Positions 24,129 to 33,205 of a DNA stretch of 64,000 nucleotides are shown here, in pieces. The DNA is taken from assembly GCA_036675345.1 (NCBI GenBank), contig JAKFFE010000033.1:62001-126000 (forward strand). The letters are read 5' to 3'. Origin of the DNA: JALYOC01 sp036675345 (GTDB lineage: Bacteria > Myxococcota > Myxococcia > Myxococcales > Myxococcaceae). A program made the translations under genes and the position numbers. Under the pieces are notes generated by a model. That model saw only the letters and a list, made by a program, of their open reading frames with translations, was not told the DNA's origin and searched no databases. Position 1 is the first letter of the stretch; every line of letters begins with the position of its first letter.

Positions 24129-25844
24129 TTAGCCTCGCGACGCCGTGTCGGGCAGGAGCGCCGCCAGCCGGTCTCCCGCCCGCCGTGCGCCCTGCAGCGC
24201 GGTGGTGGAGCGCTCCGCCAACAGCCGCTGCAGATCCTCCAGCTCGGCCCGGAAGCGTGACTGGGCCAACCCCCGCACCCGGGCCGCCGCGCCCCACAGG
24301 CTCCAGGAGGCCAGCACCCCGCCGGCCACGGTGAGCACCGCGCCCAGGGCGCTGGCGTTGAGGAAGTAGGAGAGGTCCAGGTAGCGCTCGAGCACGTAGG
24401 CGGTGACCACCCGGTACGCCACGTGGACGAACAGCGCCAGCAGCGGCAGGTTGATCAACGGCAGCAACACGAACCGCGACCAGCGCCACCAGCGGGCCAC
24501 CGCCTCGGCCACCGCGTCCGCCTCGGTGTAGCGCCAGGCCCGTGAACGCGCGGCGGCCAGCTCCTCCGCCAGCGCCACCGGCGCGGGAATCCCCAGCGAC
24601 TCCGGTTCCACCCCCCGGGCATGGGCCACCGCCCGGGCATGGGCAGTGGCGGTCCGCGCCGCGGCCAGGGTGTCCGCGCCCTCTTCGATCCCGGCGGAGG
24701 TCACCGCCCGCTCGGCGGAGCGCGCGTGCGCCTCATCCCGGACCTTGTCCACCACCGTGCTCACCACTCCCACCGCCAGCCCCAGCGGCAGGTTCCGCCG
24801 GGCCACCAGCGCCGCGGTGCCCAGCCCGCCGGCGCCCAGCATCGACAGCCGCATCCACCAGGCGGCCGGGCCCCACCAGCGGCCGGAGGCCTGGCGGCGC
24901 ACCTCGTTGGAGAGGTGTCCGTGTGCCGCGGCCAGCCGCCGCTGGAAGTCCTCCTCCAGGGCACCGCGCGCCTCGGCCAGCCCCTTCTCCAGGGCGGCGC
25001 CCACCTCGCCCACCGCCTGATCCGCCTGGACGCGCGCCGGCGCCACCTGGGCCTGCAGCTGCCGCAGCACCGCCAGCGCGTTGCTGCGCCGCACCCGCTC
25101 GATGGCGCTGCGCGAGCCCAGCTCCTCCAGGGTGCGGACCAGCTCCGACAGCTCGCCGGTGGGGTCATTTCCGCGCCGGGCCTCGGTGGCGCTGATCGCG
25201 AACACCGGCGCGTCCGGGGCGCCGATCCCGTGGCGGCTGGCGGCCAGGGCGCGGATCTGCTGCTTGAGCTGGGTGCGCGCCTCTGCCCCCAGCTGGTCGG
25301 CGAAGTTGAGGACGAACACCACCCGGCGGCGCTGGGCGAACTCGTCCAGGAACTCCGCCTGCGAGCTCTCCGCCACCGACCCGCGGTGCATCACCACCAC
25401 CACCACGTCCGCGCGATCGGCGATGGCGCGCGCCAGCTCCCGGTGTTCCTTCACCACGCTGTTCAGGTCCGGGGTGTCCACGAACACCTGCCCGCTCCAC
25501 GGCGCCCCCGGGCGGACCTGGTAGCGGGCCACCTTGGCGTTCACCCCGGCCAGCTCCTCCAGCAGCGCGTCCTCCGGGGCGTAGATCACCGGGAAGCGGG
25601 AGGTGGGGCGGTCCACGCCCTCCTCCGCCACGTCGGATCCCGCCAGGGCGTTGATCAGCGTGGACTTGCCGGCGCCGGTGGCGCCGATGAACGCCACCAC
25701 CAGGGCGCGCTCCTCGCTGGCGAAGCCGCGGCTGTAGTCGGCAACCAGCCGGTCCAGCGCTCCCTTCCGCGTCGAGAGGCCCGGCAACAGCTGGGCCTGG
25801 GCCATCAGCGCCTGCACGTCATCCGGGTCGGGGAGCGCGTTCAC
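24129..25844 (-). CDS. Dynamin-like / ribosome-binding-type membrane GTPase (first of two)
   Basis: A 571-residue GTPase. The P-loop is FIGATGAGKSTLIN near residues 52-65, switch I DRPTSRFPVI, G3 VFVDTPDLNSV near 130, and a weak G4 NFADQLG. A long helical middle follows, with hydrophobic segments near residues 305-345 and a second pair near 445-500 (FVLLPLINLPLLALFVHVAY). The layout is that of bacterial dynamin-like proteins, which remodel or tether membranes. The GTG at 25844 is preferred; a TTG at 25880 is also in frame. A second related GTPase lies 0.7 kb upstream, with a SOUL gene between on the other strand. Confidence 0.8.
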   Translation of the reverse strand: MNALPDPDDVQALMAQAQLLPGLSTRKGALDRLVADYSRGFASEERALVVAFIGATGAGKSTLINALAGSDVAEEGVDRPTSRFPVIYAPEDALLEELAGVNAKVARYQVRPGAPWSGQVFVDTPDLNSVVKEHRELARAIADRADVVVVVMHRGSVAESSQAEFLDEFAQRRRVVFVLNFADQLGAEARTQLKQQIRALAASRHGIGAPDAPVFAISATEARRGNDPTGELSELVRTLEELGSRSAIERVRRSNALAVLRQLQAQVAPARVQADQAVGEVGAALEKGLAEARGALEEDFQRRLAAAHGHLSNEVRRQASGRWWGPAAWWMRLSMLGAGGLGTAALVARRNLPLGLAVGVVSTVVDKVRDEAHARSAERAVTSAGIEEGADTLAAARTATAHARAVAHARGVEPESLGIPAPVALAEELAAARSRAWRYTEADAVAEAVARWWRWSRFVLLPLINLPLLALFVHVAYRVVTAYVLERYLDLSYFLNASALGAVLTVAGGVLASWSLWGAAARVRGLAQSRFRAELEDLQRLLAERSTTALQGARRAGDRLAALLPDTASRG

Positions 25845-25954
25845 CTTACAGGGACTAGTTCGCCCCCGAGGCGCGATCAAGGCGCGACGGCAGGGGACCG
25901 TTCAAGCCGTGCATCCGGGGTGCAACTGTGGAGAGGCGATCACAACTTCAAGGC

Positions 25955-26563
25955 ATGAAGCCCGAGATCCGGAAATCGGTGGCAGCTGCAGCAGGGGTGA
26001 CGGGCGCCGCGGCCCTCGGCTGGACGCTGTGGGCAAGCAGCCGTCCGAAGACGGCCCCCTACACGGTGGTCGCCAAGGAGGAGGGCTTCGAGGTGCGGAC
26101 GTATCGCCCCTCGGTGGTGGTGTGCACCGACGTCACCTCCACCTTCGACGAGGCCAAGTCCTCGGCGCAGAAGCGCCTGTTCAAGTACCTCAACGGGGAG
26201 AACGAGACCGGCGGGAAGTTCTCGATCATTCCCCCGATCCTGGAGGAGCGGATCCCCAAGGGCGCCAAGACCTGCTGGCGGCTGGCCTTCACCCTCAAGG
26301 AACACCTCCCGTTCGACGAGATGCCCCTCCCCCTCGATCCCCGGGTGGAGCTGGTCCCGCTGGGGATCCACACCTATGGGGCGATGCCGTTCTCCGGCCC
26401 GGTCACCGAGGCCCGCCTGGAGGAGAAGAAGCACCAGCTGCTGCAGGCCATCCAGCGCAGCACCTGGCGCGTCACCGGCACCGACCCGATGCTGGCCGAG
26501 TACCAGGGTTCACCGATCCCCCTGCTCAAGCGCAACGAGGTGATGGTCGCGGTGGGGCGGTAG
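25955..26563 (+). CDS. SOUL-family haem-binding protein
   Basis: A 202-residue protein with an N-terminal hydrophobic anchor or signal (KSVAAAAGVTGAAALGWTLW). The SOUL/HBP domain follows: EEGFEVRTYRPSVVV near residue 40, FKYLNGENETGGKFSI near 85, and a C-terminal YQGSPIPLLKRNEVMV that closes the barrel. Proteins of this family bind haem or porphyrins and are often induced by stress or light. The ATG at 25955 has an AAGG site just before it. Its stop codon directly abuts the stop of the convergent GTPase gene with no base between them. Confidence 0.88.
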   Translation: MKPEIRKSVAAAAGVTGAAALGWTLWASSRPKTAPYTVVAKEEGFEVRTYRPSVVVCTDVTSTFDEAKSSAQKRLFKYLNGENETGGKFSIIPPILEERIPKGAKTCWRLAFTLKEHLPFDEMPLPLDPRVELVPLGIHTYGAMPFSGPVTEARLEEKKHQLLQAIQRSTWRVTGTDPMLAEYQGSPIPLLKRNEVMVAVGR

Positions 26564-28312
26564 TCACCGGGCCTCCAGCAACTCCCGCCGCGCTTCGTCC
26601 AGCTCCTCCCGCCTGCGCAGCGCCTCCTCCACCTGGCGGTCCAGGTGGGCCAGCAGCGGAGCGAAGAACTCCCGCTCCAGCGCGCCGGCCAGGGTCGCCC
26701 CGTGCGCCTCCGCCCAGCGCTTGGTGACCCGGGTCCGCACCTGGGACCCCAGCAGGTCCACCAGCTTCTCGAACAGCGGGGTGGAGAGCGCGGAGGCGGC
26801 CCACACCACCGCGTCGTGCCCCATCCCGCCGGTGGCCACGGTGATCACCGCCGCCGCGCTGGCCGGCGCCGAGTACAGCAAGGTGGTCATCGCCTGCATC
26901 GCGAACTCCAGATCCCCGCCCTGCTGCAGCTCGTTGGAGATCAGCTCGCGGCAGAAGGCATGCAGCTTGCGGCGATCCTCCTCGTCCTCGCGAATCTCCG
27001 GCAGGTGCAGCGGCCCATCCAGCCGCTCCAGGGTCTGCGGACCCAGCGCGTCCTTGAGCAACTGGCGTGCGCGGTCGTCTCCGCGCCAGGCGGAGATCTC
27101 CGGGCCCAGCACGTCCACCATCCGGCGCACCCCATCCTTGAGGCTCTGCTCGGTGGCCTGCTCCACGTCCGCGTTGGGCACCGGGGGCCCGCTGACCACG
27201 TCCCGGACCTTGCGCCCCACGTAGCCCAGCGCGGTGGCCACCGCCCGGAACGGCATCCGCACCCACTTGTGGTAGCGCGAGCGCGCGTCCAGCTCCTCGC
27301 GAAAGGCGTGGATCAGCACATCCGCCGGCACCCCCTTCACCGCCGCCCGGGATCCGATCTCCACCAGCTCATGGCGGATCCGCTGCCGCAGCCGCTCCGG
27401 CTCCGCGGCGCCCTCGGTCAGCGCCTGGGCCAGCTGGCCCAGCTCCTCCGCCGCATCCGAGAGCGAGGCGGACAAGGCGCGGGACTTGAGCGGACCGGCG
27501 TACTCCGGCTGGGAGAGCAGCGCCTCCAGCGGCGGCCGGGTTCCCAGCGGCTTGGTCTGCAGCGGCGCGTGGCCAGACTCCACCTCCGGCTGGTGCCAGG
27601 CGAAGTACATCCCCTCCGGGGGAAGCCCCACGTCCGCGGCCAGCTTCTCCAGGTGGGACTGGGCCAGCTCGGCGCGGGAGGCCTCGTTGTAGACCAGCAG
27701 ATACGGCCGGCCCCGGCCCACCACCCCGCGCAGGAAGTCCACCAGGGCGGCGTTCTGGTAGGTCTGCCGCGAGACCACGAACACGATCAGGTCCACCGTC
27801 ACCAGCAGCGCCTCGGCGTTGGCGCGGTTGGCCAGGTGCACGCTGTCGAAGTCCGGGGTGTCCATCACCAGCAGCCCCGGCGAGAGCCCGGGCAGCAAGG
27901 AGAGGTACAGCCGTCCGGGGGGCCCGGGCTGATCCACCGGAGCCTCCGCGCCAGGGGGGATCAGCTGCACCTCGTAGCGGCGCTCCACCAGGGCCCGCAC
28001 CTCGCCGGCCCACAGCGCCGGGTTGGCCGCCGCCAGACACTGCTTGGTCAGCCCGGCCTCGGCGCGGGAGGGAGAGAGCACCTGCCCCACCAGCGCGTTG
28101 AACAGCGAGGACTTCCCCACGTTGTTCGGCCCGGCGATGCCCACCAGCAGCAGCGGTCCGTCGGCGGAGAGGCGGGGCAGCAGATCCCGCACGATGCGGT
28201 CGTTGAGCCGGACGGCCAGGTTGCGGACCTGGACCTCCTCCCAGCTCTCCACCGGCGGAAGGGCCGCCAGCCCGCGTCGCAGCGCCCGTTGGACTCCGCC
28301 CAGATCCGCCAC
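26564..28312 (-). CDS. Dynamin-like GTPase (second of two)
   Basis: A 582-residue protein with P-loop GIAGPNNVGKSSLFNALVG at about residues 58-76, a threonine in GLTKQCL that may be switch I, G3 LLVMDTPDFDSV near 150, and a poorly kept G4 (VYNEAS). Downstream is a long helical region and a hydrophobic stretch near residues 470-500 (SAAAVITVATGGMGHDAVVW) that could insert into a membrane. It follows the HAD hydrolase gene by 9 bases on the same strand and is probably in its operon. Sequence similarity to the first GTPase is low outside the GTPase motifs. A hetero-pair, as in other bacterial dynamin-like systems, is possible. Confidence 0.8.
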   Translation of the reverse strand: MADLGGVQRALRRGLAALPPVESWEEVQVRNLAVRLNDRIVRDLLPRLSADGPLLLVGIAGPNNVGKSSLFNALVGQVLSPSRAEAGLTKQCLAAANPALWAGEVRALVERRYEVQLIPPGAEAPVDQPGPPGRLYLSLLPGLSPGLLVMDTPDFDSVHLANRANAEALLVTVDLIVFVVSRQTYQNAALVDFLRGVVGRGRPYLLVYNEASRAELAQSHLEKLAADVGLPPEGMYFAWHQPEVESGHAPLQTKPLGTRPPLEALLSQPEYAGPLKSRALSASLSDAAEELGQLAQALTEGAAEPERLRQRIRHELVEIGSRAAVKGVPADVLIHAFREELDARSRYHKWVRMPFRAVATALGYVGRKVRDVVSGPPVPNADVEQATEQSLKDGVRRMVDVLGPEISAWRGDDRARQLLKDALGPQTLERLDGPLHLPEIREDEEDRRKLHAFCRELISNELQQGGDLEFAMQAMTTLLYSAPASAAAVITVATGGMGHDAVVWAASALSTPLFEKLVDLLGSQVRTRVTKRWAEAHGATLAGALEREFFAPLLAHLDRQVEEALRRREELDEARRELLEAR

Positions 28313-28321
28313 GGTCCCGTC

Positions 28322-29236
28322 CTAGCTCGCCGGCCCGCTCAGCGAATCGATCACCTTGAGCACCTGCGCGAAGTTGGACAACACGTGGGTGGCCTCCACG
28401 TGCTCGTGGGACTCCAGCACCGAGGCGGCGTGGCGGCGGGTGACCACGCTGGCGGAGATCACATCCAGCCGCTCGCGGTACTCGGCGGAGACATAGGTGC
28501 CGTACTCCGCCCAGCAGTCCACCGCGCCCACCGCCCGCGCCGCCCCCACGTCCTTCTTCAGCGAGTCGCCGATCACCAGCACCTCCCGGGGATCCACCTG
28601 ATGCTCGCGGCAGATCCGCAACAGCCCCTCGGGGTTGGGCTTCTCGAACTCGCGCGGCAGCTCCACCACCGGGCAGGCGGCGCGGTAGTCCCCTCGCCCG
28701 TCCTTCTCCAGGATCCGCGAGGCCACCAGCGGGCGGCCATGCACGGTCTGGGGAAACTGGAACCCGGGCAGGGTGTAGATGCCGGCCAGCAGGGTGTCGA
28801 TCTTCAGCATCCGGGCCCGGTACTCGGCCGGGTTGCGGGGCGCGTCGGTCAGGGCCACCACCGGGATCTTCCGCGCCTGCAGCGTCTGCAGGGTCTCCAG
28901 CACCCCGCGGTGCAGCCGCAGGTAACGACGCCGGGCCTCGGCGAAGGCGGTCTTGGCCGGGTAGATCACCAGCTTGTCGAAGCTGTCGAACTCCGGGAAC
29001 TCGTCGTACAGCGACGACTCCTGCAGCGAGAACGGGTACTCGTTGGACTCGTACTTTTCGTACACCGCCTTCAGCGCCTGGATCACCTTGATCCGGGGGA
29101 AGCCGGTGGCGCGGCAGACCTGCTCCACCATCGCCTCCACCGCGGGGACGATGTAGTCGATCCAGGAGTACAGCGTGTTGTCCATGTCGGCGACGACGAG
29201 ACGGATCAGGGCGTTCAACCTCCGATGGCTTCGCAT
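28322..29236 (-). CDS. HAD-superfamily hydrolase
   Basis: A 304-residue hydrolase. Motif I is VVADMDNTLYSW at about residues 14-25, with the nucleophile and acid Asp in DMDNT. A helical cap lies at 30-110, motif II is PVVALTDAPRNPAE near 125, motif III Lys is in EKPNPEGLLRIC near 195, and motif IV VIGDSLKKDVGAA near 215. These are all residues needed for a phosphatase. The substrate is unknown. The ATG at 29236 is chosen over an in-frame TTG at 29272 because the longer form would overlap the divergent gene's start codon. It heads the operon with the second GTPase. Confidence 0.88.
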   Translation of the reverse strand: MRSHRRLNALIRLVVADMDNTLYSWIDYIVPAVEAMVEQVCRATGFPRIKVIQALKAVYEKYESNEYPFSLQESSLYDEFPEFDSFDKLVIYPAKTAFAEARRRYLRLHRGVLETLQTLQARKIPVVALTDAPRNPAEYRARMLKIDTLLAGIYTLPGFQFPQTVHGRPLVASRILEKDGRGDYRAACPVVELPREFEKPNPEGLLRICREHQVDPREVLVIGDSLKKDVGAARAVGAVDCWAEYGTYVSAEYRERLDVISASVVTRRHAASVLESHEHVEATHVLSNFAQVLKVIDSLSGPAS

Positions 29237-29271
29237 ACCACTGTGCGGGTTATGATCGGCTCTCTTCCGCA

Positions 29272-30570
29272 ATGAGTTCCCAGCCCGAACAGCGAATCTC
29301 CCGAGAGCGTCTCAATCAGATCGCCCTGCGCAAGCTGCAGGCCCTGGCGATCCCCGTCCAGCTGGACGCCACCAGCCAGGAGCTACGGGGCGAGTGGCGC
29401 TTCCGCAGCGGGAAGGTGGTGGCGCCAGGGACCCAGGTGCGGATCGCCTCCTGCCGCTTCCGGGTGGAGGGCCACGACCACCTCAAGTTCCTGGATCCCC
29501 CGCTGGGCGCGCTGGATCCCCTCTCCTTCTACGACGCCGAGACCCCGGAGGCCTTCGAGGTCCGGGTGGCCCGCGCCCTGACCGTCCGCCTCGGCTACCT
29601 GCAGTCGATCGCCGGGCAGCTGACCGCCCGCAAGCTGCCCACCCGGCTGGACGCCGCCCGGCTGGTGCTGCGCGCGGAGGTGGAGACCACCGATCACCTG
29701 TTCGAGCTGGAGGGCGACCCCAACGGGATCCGGATCACCGGCCTCCGCCCGCGGATGGGCCAGCACCCCGCCACCACCCAGGTCAACTTCCCGCTGAACC
29801 TGGAGGAGTACCCCACCCGCTCCGACCTGGAGGTCTACCTCTCCTCGGTCACCCAGCGCGGTCAGCTCACCCAGAAGCAGCCGGCCGCCCCCGCCCCGCC
29901 GTCCCAGCTGGAGCTGGCCCCCGCGCCGGCCAACGTCCTCTCCGTCCAGCTGCTGCAGCGGCTGGGCCCGGACGTGATCCTCCACGCCAATGCCGGCAAG
30001 CTGGAGCTGATCCAGGAGCTGCGGGTGGGCGGAGACCTGTTCCGCTTCCAGGCGGTGCACCTGGGCGGCACCACCTTCCAGGGCCGGCTGGTGACCGGGG
30101 TGAGCGAGAAGTGGGCGGACCGCTTCGACCTGGCCCGCTTCCCCGGCGTGGAGGAGCTGGTCCGGGTCTGCCTGGGCCTCAAGGCCCAGCCGAAGCTGGA
30201 GCCGCGCTCCGAGCAGCCCCAGCCCTCGTCCACCGCCGCCCCCTCCGCCGGCTCCCTGGCTCCGCAGCAGGGCGAGGTGTGGGTGATGATGGTGCTGGTG
30301 GAGCGCGAGGTGGAAGGCGAGATCCGCTACGTGTGCGCGGACATCGACGGCCACCCCTACGGCGCCACCCGCCTGCTCAAATCGGAGGACTTCCGGGCGA
30401 CTTTTTCCCCCCACGGTCCCGGCTGGCGGCTGCGGATCGAGATCGACCGCACCGAAGGCCCGTCGGTGATCTACCGGCAGGTGAACCCGAAGGGAGAGCG
30501 CGGCCCGGAGAAGAAGATGCCGCTGGCCACCCTCACCACCGTCTTCGTTCCCGAGGCGTCGGCGTACTGA
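29272..30570 (+). CDS. Protein of unknown function, cytosolic
   Basis: A 432-residue soluble protein with no signal peptide or membrane helix. It has three alpha/beta blocks (about 1-110, 115-205, 230-310) joined by Pro/Ala/Gln-rich linkers, and a C-terminal block from 335. Two stretches of similar pattern, near residues 40-60 and 270-290 (RFQAVHLGGTTFQGRLV), hint at an internal repeat, but this is weak. I do not recognise a family. A TATGAT box at 29251-29256 would give a 5' leader of only about 9 bases. It is divergent from the HAD hydrolase gene. Confidence 0.75.
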   Translation: MSSQPEQRISRERLNQIALRKLQALAIPVQLDATSQELRGEWRFRSGKVVAPGTQVRIASCRFRVEGHDHLKFLDPPLGALDPLSFYDAETPEAFEVRVARALTVRLGYLQSIAGQLTARKLPTRLDAARLVLRAEVETTDHLFELEGDPNGIRITGLRPRMGQHPATTQVNFPLNLEEYPTRSDLEVYLSSVTQRGQLTQKQPAAPAPPSQLELAPAPANVLSVQLLQRLGPDVILHANAGKLELIQELRVGGDLFRFQAVHLGGTTFQGRLVTGVSEKWADRFDLARFPGVEELVRVCLGLKAQPKLEPRSEQPQPSSTAAPSAGSLAPQQGEVWVMMVLVEREVEGEIRYVCADIDGHPYGATRLLKSEDFRATFSPHGPGWRLRIEIDRTEGPSVIYRQVNPKGERGPEKKMPLATLTTVFVPEASAY

Positions 30571-30664
30571 GCCGCCTCGGTGTGTAGGCCGGTGTGGCCT
30601 CCTCCGGAGTGAATTCCCGGCCCCGGATCCGCGTCAGAAGCCCAGACGCACACGGAGGTCACAC

Positions 30665-31054
30665 ATGAACATCCCGAAGACCATCGTCACCCTATTTGCC
30701 TCGATCCTGCTGGTCCCCGCCATGGCGCTGGCCAGCCCGGGTGACTGGGATCGCGACGGCATCCGCAACGAGAAGGACCGGGTCGAGTACCGGCACCGCC
30801 GCCCCGATCCCCGCCCCAACGGCCGCTATGAAATGCGCACCGTCAACCAGTGGGTGGAGGGCCGGCACGAGCAGGTGTGGGTCGCCGAGCGCTGCTGGGA
30901 GAGGGAGAAGCCCGGCCGTCGTCGCGGTCATGGCCGCCACGGGAAGCACCGTCGCACGGTGACCGTCTGCGAGCCCGGCCGCTACGAGGCGCGCTGGGTC
31001 CCCGGCTACTACGCGCCGGTCCAGCAGTGGGTGTTCGTGGTCAACGTGGGCTGA
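30665..31054 (+). CDS. Small exported basic protein with a calcium-type Asp motif
   Basis: A 129-residue protein with a clear signal peptide (TIVTLFASILLVPAMALAS, cleavage near residue 24). The mature part begins GDWDRDGIRNEKDRVE, which follows the D-x-D-x-D-G-I-x-N-x-x-D pattern of thrombospondin type 3 calcium-binding repeats, though only one copy is present. A highly basic stretch of Arg, His and Lys follows, then two Cys residues and RWVPGYYAPVQQWVF at the end. ACGGAGGT precedes the ATG as a ribosome site. It is likely periplasmic or surface-exposed; function unknown. A good terminator follows it. Confidence 0.75.
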   Translation: MNIPKTIVTLFASILLVPAMALASPGDWDRDGIRNEKDRVEYRHRRPDPRPNGRYEMRTVNQWVEGRHEQVWVAERCWEREKPGRRRGHGRHGKHRRTVTVCEPGRYEARWVPGYYAPVQQWVFVVNVG

Positions 31055-31078
31055 AGTCCCCCTCTGAGGCCCACTCCC

Positions 31079-31123
31079 GGGGCGCGTCACCTGGCAGCAG
31101 GGTGCGCGCCCCGTCGTCTTTTC
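31079..31123 (+). terminator. Rho-independent terminator after the small exported protein gene
   Basis: GGGGCGCG at 31079-31086 pairs with CGCGCCCC at 31105-31112; inside it CACC pairs with GGTG after a single bulged T. A T-rich run, GTCGTCTTTT, follows to 31122. It separates this gene from the sensor gene pair downstream. Confidence 0.75.
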
Positions 31124-31243
31124 GGCTCCTGCCCCCTCCGGTACGCCTGCCCGCCTCCCCAGCGGGACGAGGGGCTTGGGCGTTGAGGCCACCGCCCGAT
31201 CCGCGTGTAGACTGCTGTCGCCTTGCGCTCCCCCACTCCCCAC

Positions 31244-33205
31244 ATGACCCTGGCGCTGGTCCCGCCGGATGGCGCCCACCGCGCGCACATCCTCCGGATC
31301 GCCCAGCAGACCGGAGCGGAGGTGCTGGCCCCCTCCGAACAGGACTCCGCCGAGGTCTGGCTGCTGGACCTCACCGCGCCCGGAGGCCGCGCCGCCCTCG
31401 AGCAGCTCAAGACCGGGCATGACACCCGGCCCCAGGCGGCGGTGGCCCTGGTGGACTCCACCGATCCCGGCTTCATCCAGTCCCTGCTGGAGGCGGGGGT
31501 GGCGGACCTGGTGGCGGTGGAGCGGCTGGAGCTGGAGCTTCCCTTCCGCCTCTCCCGCGCGCTGTCCCGGGAGGCGCAGCGCCGCGAGGCCCAGAAGCGG
31601 GAGAAGGACCTCTCGCTGCTGTTGAACCTTACCGCGGACTACGCCGGGTCGCTGGACGTGGAGACCCTGCTCCACGACGTGACCCGCAAGCTGGCCGAGG
31701 AGCTGGACATCCTCCGCGCCTCGCTGGTGGTGGTGGATGAGCAGCGCGAGGCGGCCTACGTGATCGCCGCCAGCGACGACAAGTCGCTCAAGGAGCTGCG
31801 GATCGAGCTGTCCCGCTACCCGGAGATCCGCGAGGTGGTGCGCACCGGCAAGCCGGTGTTGCTGGAGGACGCGCCCTCCCATCCGCTGCTGGACGGGGTG
31901 AAGTCCCAGGTGGCCGCCCGCGGCATCCACAGCATCGCCGCGCTGCCGCTGTCGGTGGAGGGCCGGGTGCTGGGAGTGTTGCTGCTGCGCGGCTCGCACC
32001 GCCGCAACTCCTTCAGCCCCCGGGAGATGGACGTGCTGGCCACCGTGGCCCACGCCACCGCGATCGCCCTGCGCAACGCCCGGTTGCTGGAGAAGGAGCG
32101 GGGCCGCACCGAACTGGAGAAGAGCGCCCGCATCGCCGCCGAGGAGAAGGCGTCCCGGTTGCAGCGCTACGAGGCCTACTTCGCCAGCATCTCCGAGGGG
32201 GTGGCGATCCTGGACGACCAGGCCCGGGTGCTGACCCTCAACCCGGCGGGGGCGGAGATCCTGGAGCTGACTCCGGCGGCGGCCAGGGGCAAGCACATCA
32301 ACGGGCTGACCGCGCCCACCGACGAGGGGGTGCTGCTGGACATGCTGTGGTCCACCTCCCGCGGCGAGGTCCGCCGGGAGATCGACGTGATGGGCCGCAC
32401 CGGCAAGGGTCGCAGCGTGATCCTCTCCATCTCCGCCGCGCCGATGCACGAGGGCGACGCCACCGCGATCGTCTCCTTCCGGGACGTGACCCGTCAGCGC
32501 GAGCTGGCCGACGAACTGCGCAAGACCCAGGAGTTCCAGGAGAAGCTGATCGACTCCTCGGTGGACGCGATCATCGCCGCCGACCTGAAGGGGAAGATCA
32601 TCCTCTTCAACAAGGGCGCGGAGAAGATCTGCGGCTACACCTCGGAGGAGGCGGTGGCGCTGATGAACGTGCGCCAGCTGTATCCGCCCGGGATCGCCCG
32701 CGAGCTGATGATGCGGCTGCGCAGCGGCGACGAGGGCGGCAAGGGCCGGCTCAACGTCACCCGCCAGGAGATCCTCAAGAAGACCGGGGAGAAGGTCCCG
32801 GTGAACATGACCGCCTCCATCCTCTACGAGGGCGACCGCGAGGTGGCCACGGTGGGGATCTTCACCGACCTGCGCGAGCGGGTGCAGCTGGAGCGCAAGC
32901 TCTCCGACGCCGAGATCCGGCTGGAGGAGTCGGAGCGCAACGCGGTGATCGTGGCCCTGGCCGGCACCGCCGCCCACGAGCTGAACCAGCCGCTGACCTC
33001 GGTGATGGGTTACGCCGAGCTGCTCAAGCGGCGGCTGGGTGAAACAGACTTCGCCTTCCGCCCGGTGGACATCATCTACCGCGAGGCGGAGCGGATGGCG
33101 GAGATCGTCCGGAAGATCGGGAAGATCACCCGCTACGAGACCAAGACGTACATCGGGCAGTCCAAGATCCTCGACCTCGACAAGTCCACCGCCCATGAAG
33201 ACTGA
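31244..33205 (+). CDS. PAS/GAF sensor protein with a histidine-kinase H box but no ATPase domain
   Basis: A 653-residue protein. Residues 1-115 are a pseudo-receiver-like alpha/beta region without the acidic pocket. A GAF domain follows at about 130-290 (SLLLNLTADYAGSLDVETLL), a coiled coil, PAS 1 at 310-420 (ASISEGVAILDDQARVLTLN), and PAS 2 at 430-545 (LIDSSVDAIIAADLKGKIIL). The end has AAHELNQPLTSVMGYAELL, an H box with its helix hairpin, then stops: no N, G1 or G2 box exists. The ATG at 31244 is preferred to a TTG at 31223. Its last 11 bases overlap a full histidine kinase gene, which may supply the missing catalytic domain. Confidence 0.88.
   Translation: MTLALVPPDGAHRAHILRIAQQTGAEVLAPSEQDSAEVWLLDLTAPGGRAALEQLKTGHDTRPQAAVALVDSTDPGFIQSLLEAGVADLVAVERLELELPFRLSRALSREAQRREAQKREKDLSLLLNLTADYAGSLDVETLLHDVTRKLAEELDILRASLVVVDEQREAAYVIAASDDKSLKELRIELSRYPEIREVVRTGKPVLLEDAPSHPLLDGVKSQVAARGIHSIAALPLSVEGRVLGVLLLRGSHRRNSFSPREMDVLATVAHATAIALRNARLLEKERGRTELEKSARIAAEEKASRLQRYEAYFASISEGVAILDDQARVLTLNPAGAEILELTPAAARGKHINGLTAPTDEGVLLDMLWSTSRGEVRREIDVMGRTGKGRSVILSISAAPMHEGDATAIVSFRDVTRQRELADELRKTQEFQEKLIDSSVDAIIAADLKGKIILFNKGAEKICGYTSEEAVALMNVRQLYPPGIARELMMRLRSGDEGGKGRLNVTRQEILKKTGEKVPVNMTASILYEGDREVATVGIFTDLRERVQLERKLSDAEIRLEESERNAVIVALAGTAAHELNQPLTSVMGYAELLKRRLGETDFAFRPVDIIYREAERMAEIVRKIGKITRYETKTYIGQSKILDLDKSTAHED

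Noticed and set aside
26645..29275. An 876-codon plus-strand open frame
   Set aside because: It lies antisense to the second GTPase and the HAD hydrolase, both with clear catalytic motifs.
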